Origin: Flabesymbios commensalis
Taxonomy: Eukaryota > Annelida > Polychaeta > Terebellida > Flabelligeridae
Length of the DNA: 64,000 nucleotides
Assembly (NCBI GenBank): GCA_964017125.1
Contig: CAXHKU010000939.1
Coordinates: forward strand, 124,001 to 188,000
Reading direction: 5' to 3'
Shown here one piece after another: positions 1 to 12,915 of the stretch (its first letter is position 1; each line of letters opens with the position of its first letter). The position numbers and the translations under genes were made by a program. The notes below the pieces were generated by a model. It was given only the letters and a program-made list of their open reading frames with translations. It was not told the origin of the DNA and ran no database searches.

Positions 1-899
1 ATAGTGCACAAAAAAATCTCTGAAAAAAATTTGCACAAAATTCATCCGTAAAAAAAAATAGTGCACAAAAGAAAATCCGCAAAAAATAATTTTGCACAAA
101 ATTCATCCGCAAAAAAAATAGTGCACAAAAAAATCTGCGAAAAAAAAGTGCACAAAAAAAAATTCCCTAAAAAAATTAGTGCACAAAAATCCGCGTAAAA
201 AAAAAATGCACGAAAAAAAAATCCGCGTAAAAATGTGTGCACAAAAAAAAAATCCGTTAAGAAAAATAGTGCACAAAAAAATCCGCCAAAAAAAATAATT
301 CACAATAATGCAAAAAAAAAGAATCCGCGAAAAAAATGTGCACAAAAAAAAAAAGCGAAAAAAATAGTGCACAAAAATCATTCGCGGAAAAAATTGTGCC
401 CTAAAAAAAATCTGCGAAAAAAAATAGTGCAAAAAAAAAAAAATCCGGGAAAAAAAAGTGCACAAAAAAAAAATCCGCGAGAAAAAAAAAGCACAAAATT
501 AATCCGCGAAAAAAAAATAGTGCACAAAAAAAAACAGGAAAAAAATTAGTGCAGAAAATTTTACCTCGAAAAAAAACTGCACAAAAAAAAATTCGCTAAA
601 AAAATAGTGCACAAAAAAATCTCCGAAAAAAATTTGCACAAAATTCATCCGTAAAAAAAAATAGTGCACAAAAGAAAATCCGCAAAAAATAATTTTGCAC
701 AAAATTCATCCGCAAAAAAAATAGTGCACAAAAAAATCTGCGAAAAAAAAAGTGCACAAAAAAAAATTCCCTAAAAAAATTAGTGCACAAAAATCCGCGT
801 AAAAAAAAATCCGCGTAAAAATGTGTGCACAAAAAAAAAATCGTTAAGAAAAATAGTGCACAAAAAAAATTCAAGAAAAATAGTGCACAAAAAAATCAT

Positions 900-3800
900 G
901 AGAAAAATTAGTGCACAAAAAACCAACGAAAAAAAATCCGCGAAAAAAAAGTTCACAAAATTCATCCACGAAAAAAATAGTGCACAAAAAATCCGCGAAA
1001 AAAAATGTACACGAAATTCATAAGCATAAAAAAATAGTGCACAAAAAAAAATTCAAGAAAAATAGTGCACAAAAAAATCAATAAAAAAATTAGTGTACAG
1101 AATTCATCCGCAAAAAAATTTACTGCACAAAAAAAATTCGCTAAAAAAAATAGTTAAAAAAAAAACCCGCGAAAAAAATCCCTGAAAAAAATAGTGCACA
1201 AAATTTATACACGAAAAAAAAACAATGCACAAAAAAAATCAGTGAAAAAAAATTCTGCGCAAAATTTATCAGCGAAAAAAAAAATAATAATGCCAAAAAA
1301 AATTAAGAAAAAAATTGTGCACAAAATTCATTCGCGAAAAAAATAAGGCACAAAAAAATCCACGAAAAAATAGAGCACAAAAAAAATCCGCTAAAAAAAT
1401 TAGTGCACAAAAAATCCGCGTAAAAAAATCATGCACGAAAAAAAAATCCGCGTAGAAATGTGTGCACAAAAAAAAATCCGTTAAGAAAAATAGTGCACAA
1501 AAAAATCCGCAAAAAAAAATAATTCACAAAAAAAATCTACGAAAAAAATAGTGCAAAAAAAAAAAATTCGCAAAAAAATGTGCACAAAAAAAAAAAGTGC
1601 ACAAAAATCATTCGTGGAAAAAATTGTGCCCTAAAAAAAATCTTCAAAAAAAAAAGTGCAAAAAAAAACATCCGCGAAAAAAAAAGTCCACAAAAAAAAA
1701 ATCCGCGAGAAAAAAAGTGCACAAAGTTAATCCGCGAAAAAAAAAAGTGCACAAAAAAAAAACAAGAAAAAATTAGTGCAGAAAATTTAACCTCAAAAAA
1801 AAACTGCACAAAAAAAAATTCGCTAAAAAAATAGTGCACAAAAAAATCTCCGAAAAAAATTTGAACAAAATTCAGCCGTAAAAAAAAATAGTGCACAAAA
1901 AAAAATCCGCAAAAAAAAATTTTGCACAAAATTCATACGCGAAAAAAATAGTGCACAAAGAAATCTGCGAAAAAAATAGTGCACAAAAAAAATCTGCTAA
2001 AAAAATTAGTGCACAAATATCCGCGTAAAAAATCATGCACGAAAAAAAAATACGCGTAAAAATGTGTGCACAAAAAAAAAATTCGCTAAAAACATAGTGC
2101 ACAGAAAAAATCTCCGAAAAAAAAAGCACAAAAAAAATTAGCGAAAAAAATAGTGTACAAATTTCATCCGCGAAAAAAATTGTGCCCTAAAAAAAATCTG
2201 CGAAAAAAAATAGTGCAAAACAACAAATCCGCGAAAAAAAAGTGCACAAAATGTATACACCAAAAAAAAACAGTGCACAAAAAAATCCGTAAAAAAAATT
2301 CTGCACAAAATTCATCTGCGAAAAAAAAAAAAAATAGTGCACAAAAAAATCATGAAAAAAATTAGTGCACAAAAAATCTACGAAAAAAAATCCGCGAAAA
2401 AAAAGTGCACAAAATTCATCCACGAAAAAAATAGTGCACAAAAAAAAAATCCGCGAAAGAAATGTGTGCACAAAAAAAAAATCCGTTAAGAAAAATAGTG
2501 CACAAAAAAATCCGCAAAAAAAAATAATTCACAAAAAAATCTACTAAAAAAATAGTGCAAAAAAAAATTTGCGAAAAAAATAGTGCACAAAATTTATCCG
2601 CGAAAAAAATTGTGCCCTAAAAAAAATCTGCGGAAAAAAATAGTGCAAAAAAACAAATCCGCGAAAAAAATTGTGCCCCAAAAAAAATCTGCGAAAAAAA
2701 AGTGCACAAAAAAAAAATCCGCGAGAAATAAAGTGCACAAAATTAAACCGCGAAAAAAAAAAGTGCACAAAAAAAATCAAGAAAAAAATTAGTGCAGAAA
2801 ATTTTACCGCGAAGAAACAATAGTGCACAAAAAAAATCAAGAGAAAAATTAGTGTACAAAATTCATCTGCGAAAAAAAACTGCACAAAAAAAAATTCGCT
2901 AAAAAAATAGTGCACAAAAAAAATCTCCGAAAAAAATTGCACAAAATTCAGCTTCGAAAAAAAAATTGTGCACAAAAAAATCCGCAAAAAATAATTTTGC
3001 ACAAAATTCATCCGCGAAAAAAATAATGCACAAAAAAAATCTGCGAAAAAAATAGAGCACAGAATTCATCCCCGAAAAAATTTACTGCACAAAAAAAATT
3101 CGCTAAAAAAAAATTAGAAAAAAAACCCGCAAAAAAAAATCCGTGAAAAAAAAAGTGCACAAAATTTATACACGAAAAAAAACAATGCACAAAAAAAATC
3201 CGTGAAAAAAAATTCTGCGCAAAATTTATTCGCGAAAAAATAAAAAAATAGTGCAAAAAAAAATTAAGAAAAAAATAGTGCACAAAATTCATCCGCGAAA
3301 AAAAAGGCACAAAAAAATCCACGAAAAAATAGAGCACAAAAAAAAATCCGCTAAAAAAATTAGTGCACAAAAAAAAATCCCCTAAAAAAATTAGTGCACA
3401 AAAAACCCACGAAAAAAAATCCGCGAAAAAAAAGTTCACAAAATTCATCCACGAAAAAAATAGTGCACAAAAAATCCGCGAAAAAAAATGTACACGAAAT
3501 TCATAAGCATAAAAAAATAGTGCACAAAAAAAAATTCAAAAAAAATAGTGCACAAAAAAATCAATAAAAAAATTAGTGTACAGAATTCATCCGCAAAAAA
3601 ATTTACTGCACAAAAAAAATTCGCTAAAAAAAATAGTTAAAAAAAAAACCCGCGAAAAAAATCCCTGAAAAAAATAGTGCACAAAATTTATACACGAAAA
3701 AAAAACAATGCACAAAAAAAATCAGTGAAAAAAAATTCTGCGCAAAATTTATCAGCGAAAAAAAAAAATAATAATGCCAAAAAAAATTAAGAAAAAAATT

Positions 3801-5835
3801 GTGCACAAAACTCATTCGCGAAAAAAATAAGGCACAAAAAAATCCACGAAAAAATAGAGCACAAAAAAAATCCGCTAAAAAAATTAGTGCACAAAAAATC
3901 CGCGTAAAAAAATCATGCACGAAAAAAAAATCCGCGTAGAAATGTGTGCACAAAAAAAAATCCGTTAAGAAAAATAGTGCACAAAAAAATCCGCAAAAAA
4001 AAATAATTCACAAAAAAAATCTACGAAAAAAATAGTGCAAAAAAAAAAAATTCGCAAAAAAATGTGCACAAAAAAAAAAGTGCACAAAAATGATTCGTGG
4101 AAAAAATTGTGCCCTAAAAAAAATCTGCAAAAAAAAAAAGTGCAAAAAAAAACATCCGCGAAAAAAAAAGTCCACAAAAAAAAAATCCGCGAGAAAAAAA
4201 GTGCACAAAATTAATCCGCGAAAAAAAAAAGTGCACAAAAAAAAAACAAGAAAAAATTAGTGCAGAAAATTTAACCTCAAAAAAAAACTGCACAAAAAAA
4301 AATTCGCTAAAAAAATAGTGCACAAAAAAATCTCCGAAAAAAATTTGAACAAAATTCAGCCGTAAAAAAAAATAGTGCACAAAAAAAAATCCGCAAAAAA
4401 AAATTTTGCACAAAATTCATACGCGAAAAAAATAGTGCACAAAGAAATCTGCGAAAAAAATAGTGCACAAAAGAAATCTGCTAAAAAAATTAGTGCACAA
4501 ATATCCGCGTAAAAAATCATGCACGAAAAAAAAATACGCGTAAAAATGTGTGCACAAAAAAAAAATTCGCTAAAAACATAGTGCACAGAAAAAATTTCCG
4601 AAAAAAAGAGCACAAAAAAAATTAGCGAAAAAAATAGTGTACAAAATTCATCCGCGAAAAAAATTGTGCCCTAAAAAAAATCTGCGAAAAAAAATAGTGC
4701 AAAAAAACAAATCCGCGAAAAAAAAGTGCACAAAATGTATACACCAAAAAAAAACAGTGCACAAAAAAATCCGTAAAAAAAATTCTGCGCAAAATTCATC
4801 TGCGAAAAAAAAAAAAATAGTGCACAAAAAAATCATGAAAAAAATTAGTGCACAAAAAATCTACGAAAAAAAATCCGCGAAAAAAAAGTGCACAAAATTC
4901 ATCCACGAAAAAAATAGTGCACAAAAAAAAAATCCGCGAAAGAAATGTGTGCACAAAAAAAAAATCCGTTAAGAAAATAAGTGCACAAAAAAATCCGCAA
5001 AAAAAAATAATTCACAAAAAAAATCTACTAAAAAAATAGTGCAAAAAAAAATTTGCGAAAAAAATAGTGCACAAAATTTATCCGCGAAAAAAATTGTGCC
5101 CTAAAAAAAATCTGCGAAAAAAAATAGTGCAAAAAAACAAATCCGCGAAAAAAATTGTGCCCCAAAAAAAATCTGCGAAAAAAAAGTGCACAAAAAAAAA
5201 ATCCGCGAGAAATAAAGTGCACAAAATTAAACCGCGAAAAAAAAAAGTGCACAAAAAAAATCAAGAAAAAAATTAGTGCAGAAAATTTTACCGCGAAAAA
5301 ACAATAGTGCACAAAAAAAATCAAGAGAAAAATTAGTGTACAAAATTCATCTGCGAAAAAAAACTGCACAAAAAAAAATTCGCTAAAAAAATAGTGCACA
5401 AAAAAAATTGCACAAAATTCAGCTTCGAAAAAAAAATTGTGCACAAAAAAATCCGCAAAAAATAATTTTGCACAAAATTCATCAGCGAAAAAAATAATGC
5501 ACAAAAAAAATCTGCGAAAAAAATAGAGCACAGAATTCATCCCCGAAAAAATTTACTGCACAAAAAAAATTCGCTAAAAAAATAGTTAGAAAAAAAACCC
5601 GCAAAAAAAAATCCGTGAAAAAAAAAGTGCACAAAATTTATACACGAAAAAAAACAATGCACAAAAAAAATCCGTGAAAAAAAATTCTGCGCAAAATTTA
5701 TTCGCGAAAAAATAAAAAAATAGTGCAAAAAAAAATTAAGAAAAAAATAGTGCACAAAATTCATCCGCGAAAAAAAAGGCACAAAAAAATCCACGAAAAA
5801 ATAGAGCACAAAAAAAAATCCGCTAAAAAAATTAG
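900..5835. repeat. Two tandem copies of a ~2.48-kb higher-order repeat
   Basis: Monomers within the array differ a lot, but long blocks recur almost unchanged 2,483-2,484 bp apart. Examples are the monomer series at 1269-1469 and 3753-3953, at 1861 and 4345, and at 2583 and 5067. The first copy runs about 900-3385 and the second about 3385-5835. The second copy lacks about one monomer near 5405, so the spacing drops to about 2,446 bp after it. Near-identity between copies against strong divergence between neighbouring monomers means that a block of about 80 monomers was duplicated as a unit, recently compared with the monomers' age. Confidence 0.85.
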
Positions 5836-5869
5836 TGCACAAAAAATCCGCGTAAAAAAATCAGGCACG

Positions 5870-7515
5870 AAGAAAAAATCCGCGTAAAAATGTGTGCACA
5901 AAAAAAAAATCCGTTAAGAAAAATAGTGCACAAAAAAATCCGTAAAAAAAAATAGTGCTCAAAAGAAAATCCGCAAAAAATAATTTTGCACAAAATTCAT
6001 CCGCAAATAAAATAGTGCACAAAAAAATCTGCGGAAAAAATAGTGCACAAAAAAAAATCCCCTAAAAAAATTAGTGCACAAAAATACGCGTAAAAAAAAA
6101 ATGCACAAAAAAAAAATCCGCGTAAAAATGTGTGCACAAAAAAAAATCGTTAAGAAAAATAGTGCACAAAAAAAATTCAAGAAAAATAGTGCACAGAAAA
6201 ATCTTGAAAAAAATTAGTGCACAAAAAACCCACGAAAAAAAATCCGCGAAAAAAAAGTTCACAAAATTCATCCACGAAAAAAATAGTGCACAAAAAAAAT
6301 CCGCGAAAAAATATTTACACGAAATTCATCAGCATAAAAAAATAGTGCACAAAAAAAATTCAAGAAAAATAGTGCACAAAAAAATCAATAAAAAAATTAG
6401 TGTACAGAATTCATCCGCAAAAAATTTACTGCGCAAAAAAAATTCGCTAAAAAAATAGTTAGAAAAAAAACCCGCAAAAAAAATCCCTGAAAAAAATAGT
6501 GCACAAAATTTATACACGAAAAAAAACAATGCACAAAAAAAATCAGTGAAAAAACATTCTGCGCAAAATTTATCTGTGAAAAAAAAAAAATAATAATGCC
6601 AAAAAAAATTAAGAAAAAAATTGTGCACAAAATTCATTCGCGAAAAAAATAAGGCACAAAAAAATCCACGAAAAAATAGAGCACAAAAAAAATCCGCTAA
6701 AAAAATTAGTGCACAAAAAATCCGCGTAAAAAAATCAGGCACGAAAAAAAAATCCGCGTAAAAATGTGTGCACAAAAAAAAAATCCGTTAAGAAAAATAG
6801 TGCACAAAAAAATCCGTAAAAAAAAATAGTGCACAAAAGAAAATCCGCAAAAAATAATTTTGCACAAAATTCATCCGCAAATAAAATAGTGCACAAAAAA
6901 ATCTGCGGAAAAAATAGTGCACAAAAAAAAATCCCCTAAAAAAATTAGTGCACAAAAATACGCGTAAAAAAAAAATGCACAAAAAAAAAATCCGCGTAAA
7001 AATGTGTGCACAAAATAAAAATCGTTAAGAAAAATAGTGCACAAAAAAAATTCAAGAAAAATAGTGCACAAAAAAATCATGAAAAAAATTAGTGCACAAA
7101 AAACCCACGAAAAAAAATCCGCGAAAAAAAAGTTCACAAAATTCATCCACGAAAAAAATAGTGCACAAAAAAAATCCGCGAAAAAAAATGTACACGAAAT
7201 TCATCAGCATAAAAAAATAGTGCACAAAAAAAAATTCAAGAAAAATAGTGCACAAAAAAAATCAATAAAAAAATTAGTGTACAGAATTCATCCGCAAAAA
7301 AATTTACTGCGCAAAAAAAATTCGCTAAAAAAATAGTTAGAAAAAAAACCCGCGAAAAAAATCCCTGAAAAAAATAGTGCACAAAATTTATACACGAAAA
7401 AAAACAATGCACAAAAAAAATCAGTGAAAAAAAATTCTGCGCAAAATTTATCTGTGAAAAAAAAAAAATAATAATGCCAAAAAAAATTAAGAAAAAAATT
7501 GTGCACAAAATTCAT
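5870..7515. repeat. Tandem pair of ~874-bp higher-order repeats
   Basis: Blocks starting near 5870 and 6744 repeat with a spacing of about 874 bp. For example the distinctive monomer CCGCAAATAA is at 6001 and again at 6875. Agreement continues to about 6637 in the first copy and 7510 in the second. Parts of this block also resemble 600-1100, so it probably derives from an older segment of the same array. Confidence 0.75.
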
Positions 7516-7779
7516 ACGCGAAAAAAATAGTGCACAAAAAAATCTGCGAAAAAAATAGTGCACAAAAAAAATCCGCTAAAAAAATTAGTGCACAAATATC
7601 CGCGTAAAAAATCATGCACGAAAAAAAAATACGCGTAAAAATGTGTGCACAAAAAAAAAGTCGCTGAAAAAAAAAGTTAGAAAAAAAATCCGCGAAAAAA
7701 AATCCGCGAAAAAAATAGTGCACAAAATTTATACACGAAAAAAAACAATGCACAAAAAAAATCCGTCAAAAAATATTCT

Positions 7780-10590
7780 GCGCAAAATTCATCCGCGAAA
7801 AAAAAAAATGATGCAAAAAAAAATTAAGAAAAAAATAGTGCACAAAATTCATCCGCGAAAAAAATAGTGCACAAAAAAAAACCGCGAAAAAAATAGTGCA
7901 CAAAATTCATGCACGAAAAAAATATTGCACAAAAAAAAATCTGCGAAAAAAAAATTGTAAACAAAATTTATCCGCGAAAAAAAATAGTGCACAAACAAAA
8001 AATTTAAGAAAAATAGTGCACAAAAAAATCATGAACAAATTAGTGCACAGAATTCATCCGCGAAAAAATATACTACACAAAAAAAATCCGCTAAAAAAAT
8101 AGTTCACAAAAAAAATCCGCAAAAAAAAGAGTACACAAAAAAATCCTCAAAAAAAAAGTGCACAAAAAAAATCTGCAAAAAAAGTTTTGCACAAAATTCA
8201 TCCGCGAAAAAAAATAGTGCACAAAAAAAATTCGCGAAAAAAAAAATGTACACAAAATCCATCCGCGTGAAAAAAATAGTGCACAAAAAAAAATTCAAGA
8301 AAAATAGTGCACAAAAAAAATCATGAAAAAAATTAGTGTACAGAATCCATCCGCAAAAAAATTTACTGCACAAAAAAAAATTGCTAAAAAAAATAGTTAG
8401 AAAAAAAACCCGCGAAAAAAAATCCTCGAAAAAAATAGTGCACAAAATTTATACACGAATAAAAACAATGCACAAAAAAAATCCATAAAAAAAATTCTGC
8501 GCAATATTTATCCGCGAAAAAAAAAAACAAATAGTGCAAAAAAAAATTAAGAAAAAAATAGTGCACAAAATTCAACCGCGAAAAAAATAAGGCACAAAAA
8601 AATCCACGAAAAAATACTGCACAAAAAAAAATCCGCTAAAAAAATTAGTGCACAAAAAATCCGCGTAAAAAATCATGCACGAAAAAAAAATCTGCGTAAA
8701 AATGTGTGCACAAAAAAAAATTGCGAAAAAAATAGTGCACAAAATTCATCCCCGAAAAACAATAGTGCAAAAAAAAAAAATCCGCGAAAAAAAAGTGCAC
8801 AAAAAAATAATCCGCGGGAAAAAATAGTGCACAAAAAAAATCAAGGAAAAAATTAGTGCGCAAAATTCATCTGCGAAAAAATAGTGCACAAAAAAAATTC
8901 GCATAAAAAATAATGCACAAAAAAAATCTGCGAAAAAAATAGTGCACAAAATTCATGCACGAAAAAAAATATTGCACAAAAAAAAATCCGCGAAAAAAAA
9001 AAAGTGCACAAAAAAAAAATTTAAGAAAAATAGTGCACAAAAAAATCATGAACAAATTAGTGCACAGAATTCACCCGCGAAAAAATATACTACACAAAAA
9101 AAATTCGCGAAAAAATAGTTCACAAAAAAAAATCCGCAAAAAAAATAGTACACAAAAAAATCCTCGAAAAAAATAGAGCACAAAAAAAATCTCCGAAAAA
9201 TGTTTTGCACAAAATTCATCCGCGAAAAAAATAGTGCACAAAAAAAATTCGCAAAAAAAAAATGTACACAAAATTCATCCGCGTAAAAAAAATAGTGCAC
9301 AAAAAAAAATTCAAGAAAAATAGTGCACAAAAAAAATCATGAAAAAAATTAGTGCACAAAAAACCCACGAAAAAAAATCCGCGAAAAAAAAGTGCACAAA
9401 ATTCATCCACGAAAAAAAAAAGTGCACAAAAAAAATCCGCGAAAGAAAAAAATGTACACGAAATTCATCAGCGTGAAAAAAATAGTGCACAAAAAAAAAA
9501 TCCAGAAAAATCGTGCACGAAAAAAATCATGAAAAAAATTAGTGCACAGAATTCATCCGCAAAAAAATATACTGCACAAAAAAAATTCGCTGAAAAAAAT
9601 AGTTAGAAAAAAAATCCGCGAAAAAAAATCCGCGAAAAAAATAGTGCACAAAATTTATACACGAAAAAAAACAATGCACAAAAAAAATCCGTAAAAAAAT
9701 ATTCTGCGCAAAATTCATCCGCGAAAAAAAAATGATGCAAAAAAAAATTAAGAAAAAAATAGTGCACAAAATTCATCCGCGAAAAAAATAGTGCACAAAA
9801 AAAAACCGCGAAAAAAATAGTGCACAAAATTCATGCACGAAAAAAATATTGCACAAAAAAAAAATCCGCGAAAAAAAAATTGTAAACAAAATTCATCCGC
9901 GAAAAAAAATAGTGCACAAACAAAAAATTTAGGAAAAATAGTGCACAAAAAAATCCTGAACAAATTAGTGCACAGAATTCATCCGCGAAAAAATATACTA
10001 CATAAAAAAAATCCGCTAAAAAAATAGTTCACAAAAAAAAAACCGCAAAAAAAAAAGTACACAAAAAAATCCTCAAAAAAAAAGTGCACAAAAAAAATCC
10101 CCGAAAAAAGTTTTGCACAAAATTCATCCGCGAAAAAAACAGTGCACAAAAAAAATTCGCAAAAAAAAAATGTACACAAAATTCATCCGCTTAAAAAAAA
10201 TAACGCACAGAAAAAATTCAAGAAAAATAGTGCACAAAAAAATCATGTAAAAAATTAGTGCACAAAAAACCCACGAAAAAAAATCTGCGAAAAAAATAGT
10301 GCACAAAATTCATGCACGAAAAAAAATATTGCACAAAAAAAAATCCGCGAAAAAAAAAAAGTGCACAAAAAAAAAATTTAAGAAAAATAGTGCACAAAAA
10401 AATCATGAACAAATTAGTGCACAGAATTCACCCGCGAAAAAATATACTACACAAAAAAAATTCGCGAAAAAATAGTTCACAAAAAAAAATCCGCAAAAAA
10501 AATAGTACACAAAAAAATCCTCGAAAAAAATAGAGCACAAAAAAAATCTCCGAAAAATGTTTTGCACAAAATTCATCCGCGAAAAAAATA
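7780..10590. repeat. Interleaved 1,925-bp and 1,357-bp segment duplications
   Basis: Two further spacings are present at the right end of the array. A block ending at 8102 recurs ending at 10027, a shift of 1,925 bp. A block at about 8930-9232 recurs at about 10287-10590, a shift of 1,357 bp. The 1,357-bp copy ends exactly where the satellite stops, so the array edge itself lies inside a duplicated block. The two shifts are not multiples of each other, which points to separate duplication events. Confidence 0.7.
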
Positions 10591-10679
10591 ATATTTGTCT
10601 AATAATAATGCAGATTAACGTCTTCTTGGATATCTGCTTTTTCATTCAGCTGTGCCAAAAATCAATTAAATCACGTTTT

Positions 10680-10812
10680 GCATGAATGAACGAATTGGGT
10701 TTTAGGCCACCACCTTCGTGCCCATATAGGCTGAACTGGGCTAGAAGAACCTCCCGAGGATGGTGAGATGACACTTTTCTCCACACACAGGATTCGAAAT
10801 TAATTGATTGTA
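10680..10812 (-). mobile_element. SINE fragment (tRNA-derived type, minus strand)
   Basis: Read on the minus strand, this begins with a TTCGAATCC word like a tRNA B box. It then has a segment (CTGTGTGTGGAG, AGTGTCATCTCA) that closely matches the body after the tRNA-like head at 57295-57400. A minus-strand open frame of 98 codons overlaps it, but the shared sequence with the SINE explains it better than a gene. No head A box is visible here, so it is a partial copy. Confidence 0.5.
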
Positions 10813-11920
10813 AAAACGCATAATTTGGTCTAAATAGATCTAAATCTATGTAATAAAAGTCTAAATTAAAATTACATTTCTCACAATATTTGTCGCTGTA
10901 GCCTAACTTAAATAAAATAATCAAACAGATGTTAACATGCAAAATTCCAAAGAGATTTTCACAGCCATATCATGGCTCGGATACTACAGCCTGTGTATAA
11001 AGGGGGTTGGGGGGGGGGGGTTGTTAAGACAGACCCCCAATGCTATTGGCTTGTGTTATTAGGAATGTCGTAATTACCACCTTACTGTTTACATGGTCAT
11101 AACGTTATTTATATCTTTGATTGTGAAATATTAAAATTTTGTTGTTTTTCTGGAAATTTTGGCACGTTTACTAATATTAGGCCTACTGATATTCAATGTT
11201 GCTCTGAGGGTAGGCTACAAATAACGTATTTCATCACCCCTAATGTTTCTGAAAAAACCCGTCTACATGACATTCTCCAATGGAATGGGACATACAATTT
11301 ACAAATTAATTAAATTGTTATTCCCCTAAAAATCGGAGACAGTTTAATTCTTAGGGGGCTTAATTGTGAGCAGGGATCATATTACCCGGGCATATTACGC
11401 CACATCTTGACCTCTGGTGACCTTGAACTTTATTCAATCATATTTATTTTTTCTTATCTTATCACATGGGCGAGGCTTGTCATTTCGAGGGCTCAAATGT
11501 TGCTAAAGGTTAATTTTCAGTGATGATATGCCATTTCGAATACATTAAATCGTTAATTGTAGCTTGGTTTTCCGGTTTTAATTTTTCACTCAAAATCTTG
11601 AATAACGTAGCCTACTGCCGGATTACAGAATGACCAGCCTCGCTGAAGATGTGCCTGGTCTACTAGAACACGTAGGTGAACATTTTCAGGGCCATTTTGG
11701 ATGCAAACAGCCATAGGCTCCTGGCGCGACTATTGATAGGCCTACATCCAAGGATAGATATACATTTGATTTTCTTGTATAATGTTTTAAGCCACTCACT
11801 TCATTTTTGGTGGTTTTGTTCACATATAACTATTACAAGATAAAGAGCATATACATTTATGTACAATTTCGGTAGTTTAACCGGTATTTCGGTAGATATA
11901 TATGGAGGCCTACCATAGTA
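10813..11920. other. No gene seen
   Basis: AT-rich mixed sequence without a credible coding region. It contains a run of G residues near 11008-11020 and scattered TAGGCCTA-type words that are common throughout the window. No recognisable repeat family was found. Confidence 0.6.
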
Positions 11921-12158
11921 AGGGGTTTTGTCGAGTTAAGAAAAATCCAAAAATCCGAGAAAAACTCGGAAGTGGGAGGGTGGGTCAAGCCACAACTCGG
12001 ATTTCTATTTTTGAGGGAATTTTGTGTTTTTTTTGTGTTGCTTTCATGTTTCCAAATGTTTCCAAAAAATAAGAAATTGGATAGGGGGTGGGTGGGTGTT
12101 GTTTGACCAATCCGAGTTTTTCTCGGATTTGGATTTTTTTAAACTTGACAAGACCCCT
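11921..12158. mobile_element. Short inverted-repeat element (MITE-like)
   Basis: A 238-bp unit whose first ~48 bp (11921-11970) are repeated in inverted form at the end (12111-12158). Both arms carry ATCCGAGAAAAACTCGGA-type sequence and end in AGGGGT/ACCCCT. The arms match closely with a few mismatches and one small length difference. There is no coding capacity. The flanks are TA on the left and AA on the right, so a TA target duplication is possible but not proven. A non-autonomous DNA transposon is the simplest reading. Confidence 0.7.
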
Positions 12159-12159
12159 A

Positions 12160-12545
12160 ACTTCTGAATTATTTTACTGCATATATTGATAATTTGAGTA
12201 TTGGTACACTCAGATGTCGATATGGTTGATATTTGATTAAAAAAAAAAACATGTTAAATATCATGAATTATATACTCATCTGTTATACTGATATAGCACA
12301 AGAACAGAACAAGTATGTTATGGTATTTCAACAGAATAACATGTGCTATAGTAACCTCTGAATTATTACACCGCATATTGATAATTTGAGTAGGCCCCTA
12401 TTCGTATACGATATGGTTGATATTTGATTAATTAAGAAACAAACATGTTAAATATCATGAATTATACACTCATCTGTTATACCAATAATATATAATAACC
12501 ATATATTCTTGGTTATACCGATATAGCCCAAGAACGGAAGTCACC
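12160..12545. repeat. Direct repeat, two diverged ~195-bp copies
   Basis: The sequence from about 12163 (CTGAATTATT...) to 12312 recurs from about 12356 to 12538. The shared words include GATATGGTTGATATTTGATT, CATGTTAAATATCATGAATT and TATAGC(A/C)CAAGAAC. The second copy carries a small extra insertion with its own TATATTCTTGGTTATACC repeat. The upstream copy abuts the inverted-repeat element ending at 12158. Confidence 0.7.
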
Positions 12546-12915
12546 CCCTTGCCATTGATAATTCAACTTCATATTTTGCACAATACAAGTATAGACCTCA
12601 ACACAGCTAGAGGATGGCCAGTTTTCATTCAACTTTCAACTAGTCTAATTGATTCCCCCTAATTAGTGCCAACAAAATCTCTATCATATGACATGCATTT
12701 GTCTGATTGGGGAAGCGTTGGGTGAATGTAGCGCATCAATGGCGATTTAGTGGTGCGCCAGCGTCACAGAAGATGGTCCAATATTGAAATACTGAATCAT
12801 GTTGACCGGCCCATGAATAAAATTTCTGAGAACAATTGTCAAGAGTTTACTACGCTACGGGATTGAATATAAAGGTATGGTCAGTACCAGGGCTGTTTTT
12901 TTTATTGTGTTCACT
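12546..12915. other. No gene seen
   Basis: About 370 bp of mixed sequence with no recognisable coding region, RNA gene or repeat. Confidence 0.5.

Larger units (their letters stand above)
1..10590. repeat. A-rich satellite array, ~30-bp monomers
   Basis: The stretch consists of irregular tandem monomers of roughly 27-32 bp. A typical monomer carries TAGTGCAC, an A-tract, a TTCATCCGCG or ATCCGCG box and a second A-tract. Many monomers lack the TTCAT part, so long and short types alternate. The hexamer GTGCAC recurs about every 30 bp. One strand is overwhelmingly A with almost no T-tracts, so both strands look open in several frames and give Lys-rich or Phe-rich translations with no protein-like character; I treat none of them as genes. 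The left edge is cut by the window. The right edge is abrupt at about 10590, where ordinary mixed-composition DNA starts. Array length, monomer divergence and higher-order structure fit a heterochromatic satellite. A centromeric or telomere-proximal role is possible but nothing here shows it. Confidence 0.95.

Noticed and set aside
1-10590. CRISPR-like array
   Set aside because: Repeats and spacers are not distinguished, units vary in length, and the DNA is eukaryotic.
1-10645. Dozens of Lys-rich (plus) and Phe-rich (minus) open frames of 60-170 codons
   Set aside because: They follow from the A-rich satellite lacking stop codons. They overlap in several frames and carry no protein-like composition.
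10646-10942. Minus-strand 98-codon frame
   Set aside because: Part of it is shared with the SINE body at 57360-57400; no start or domain supports a gene.
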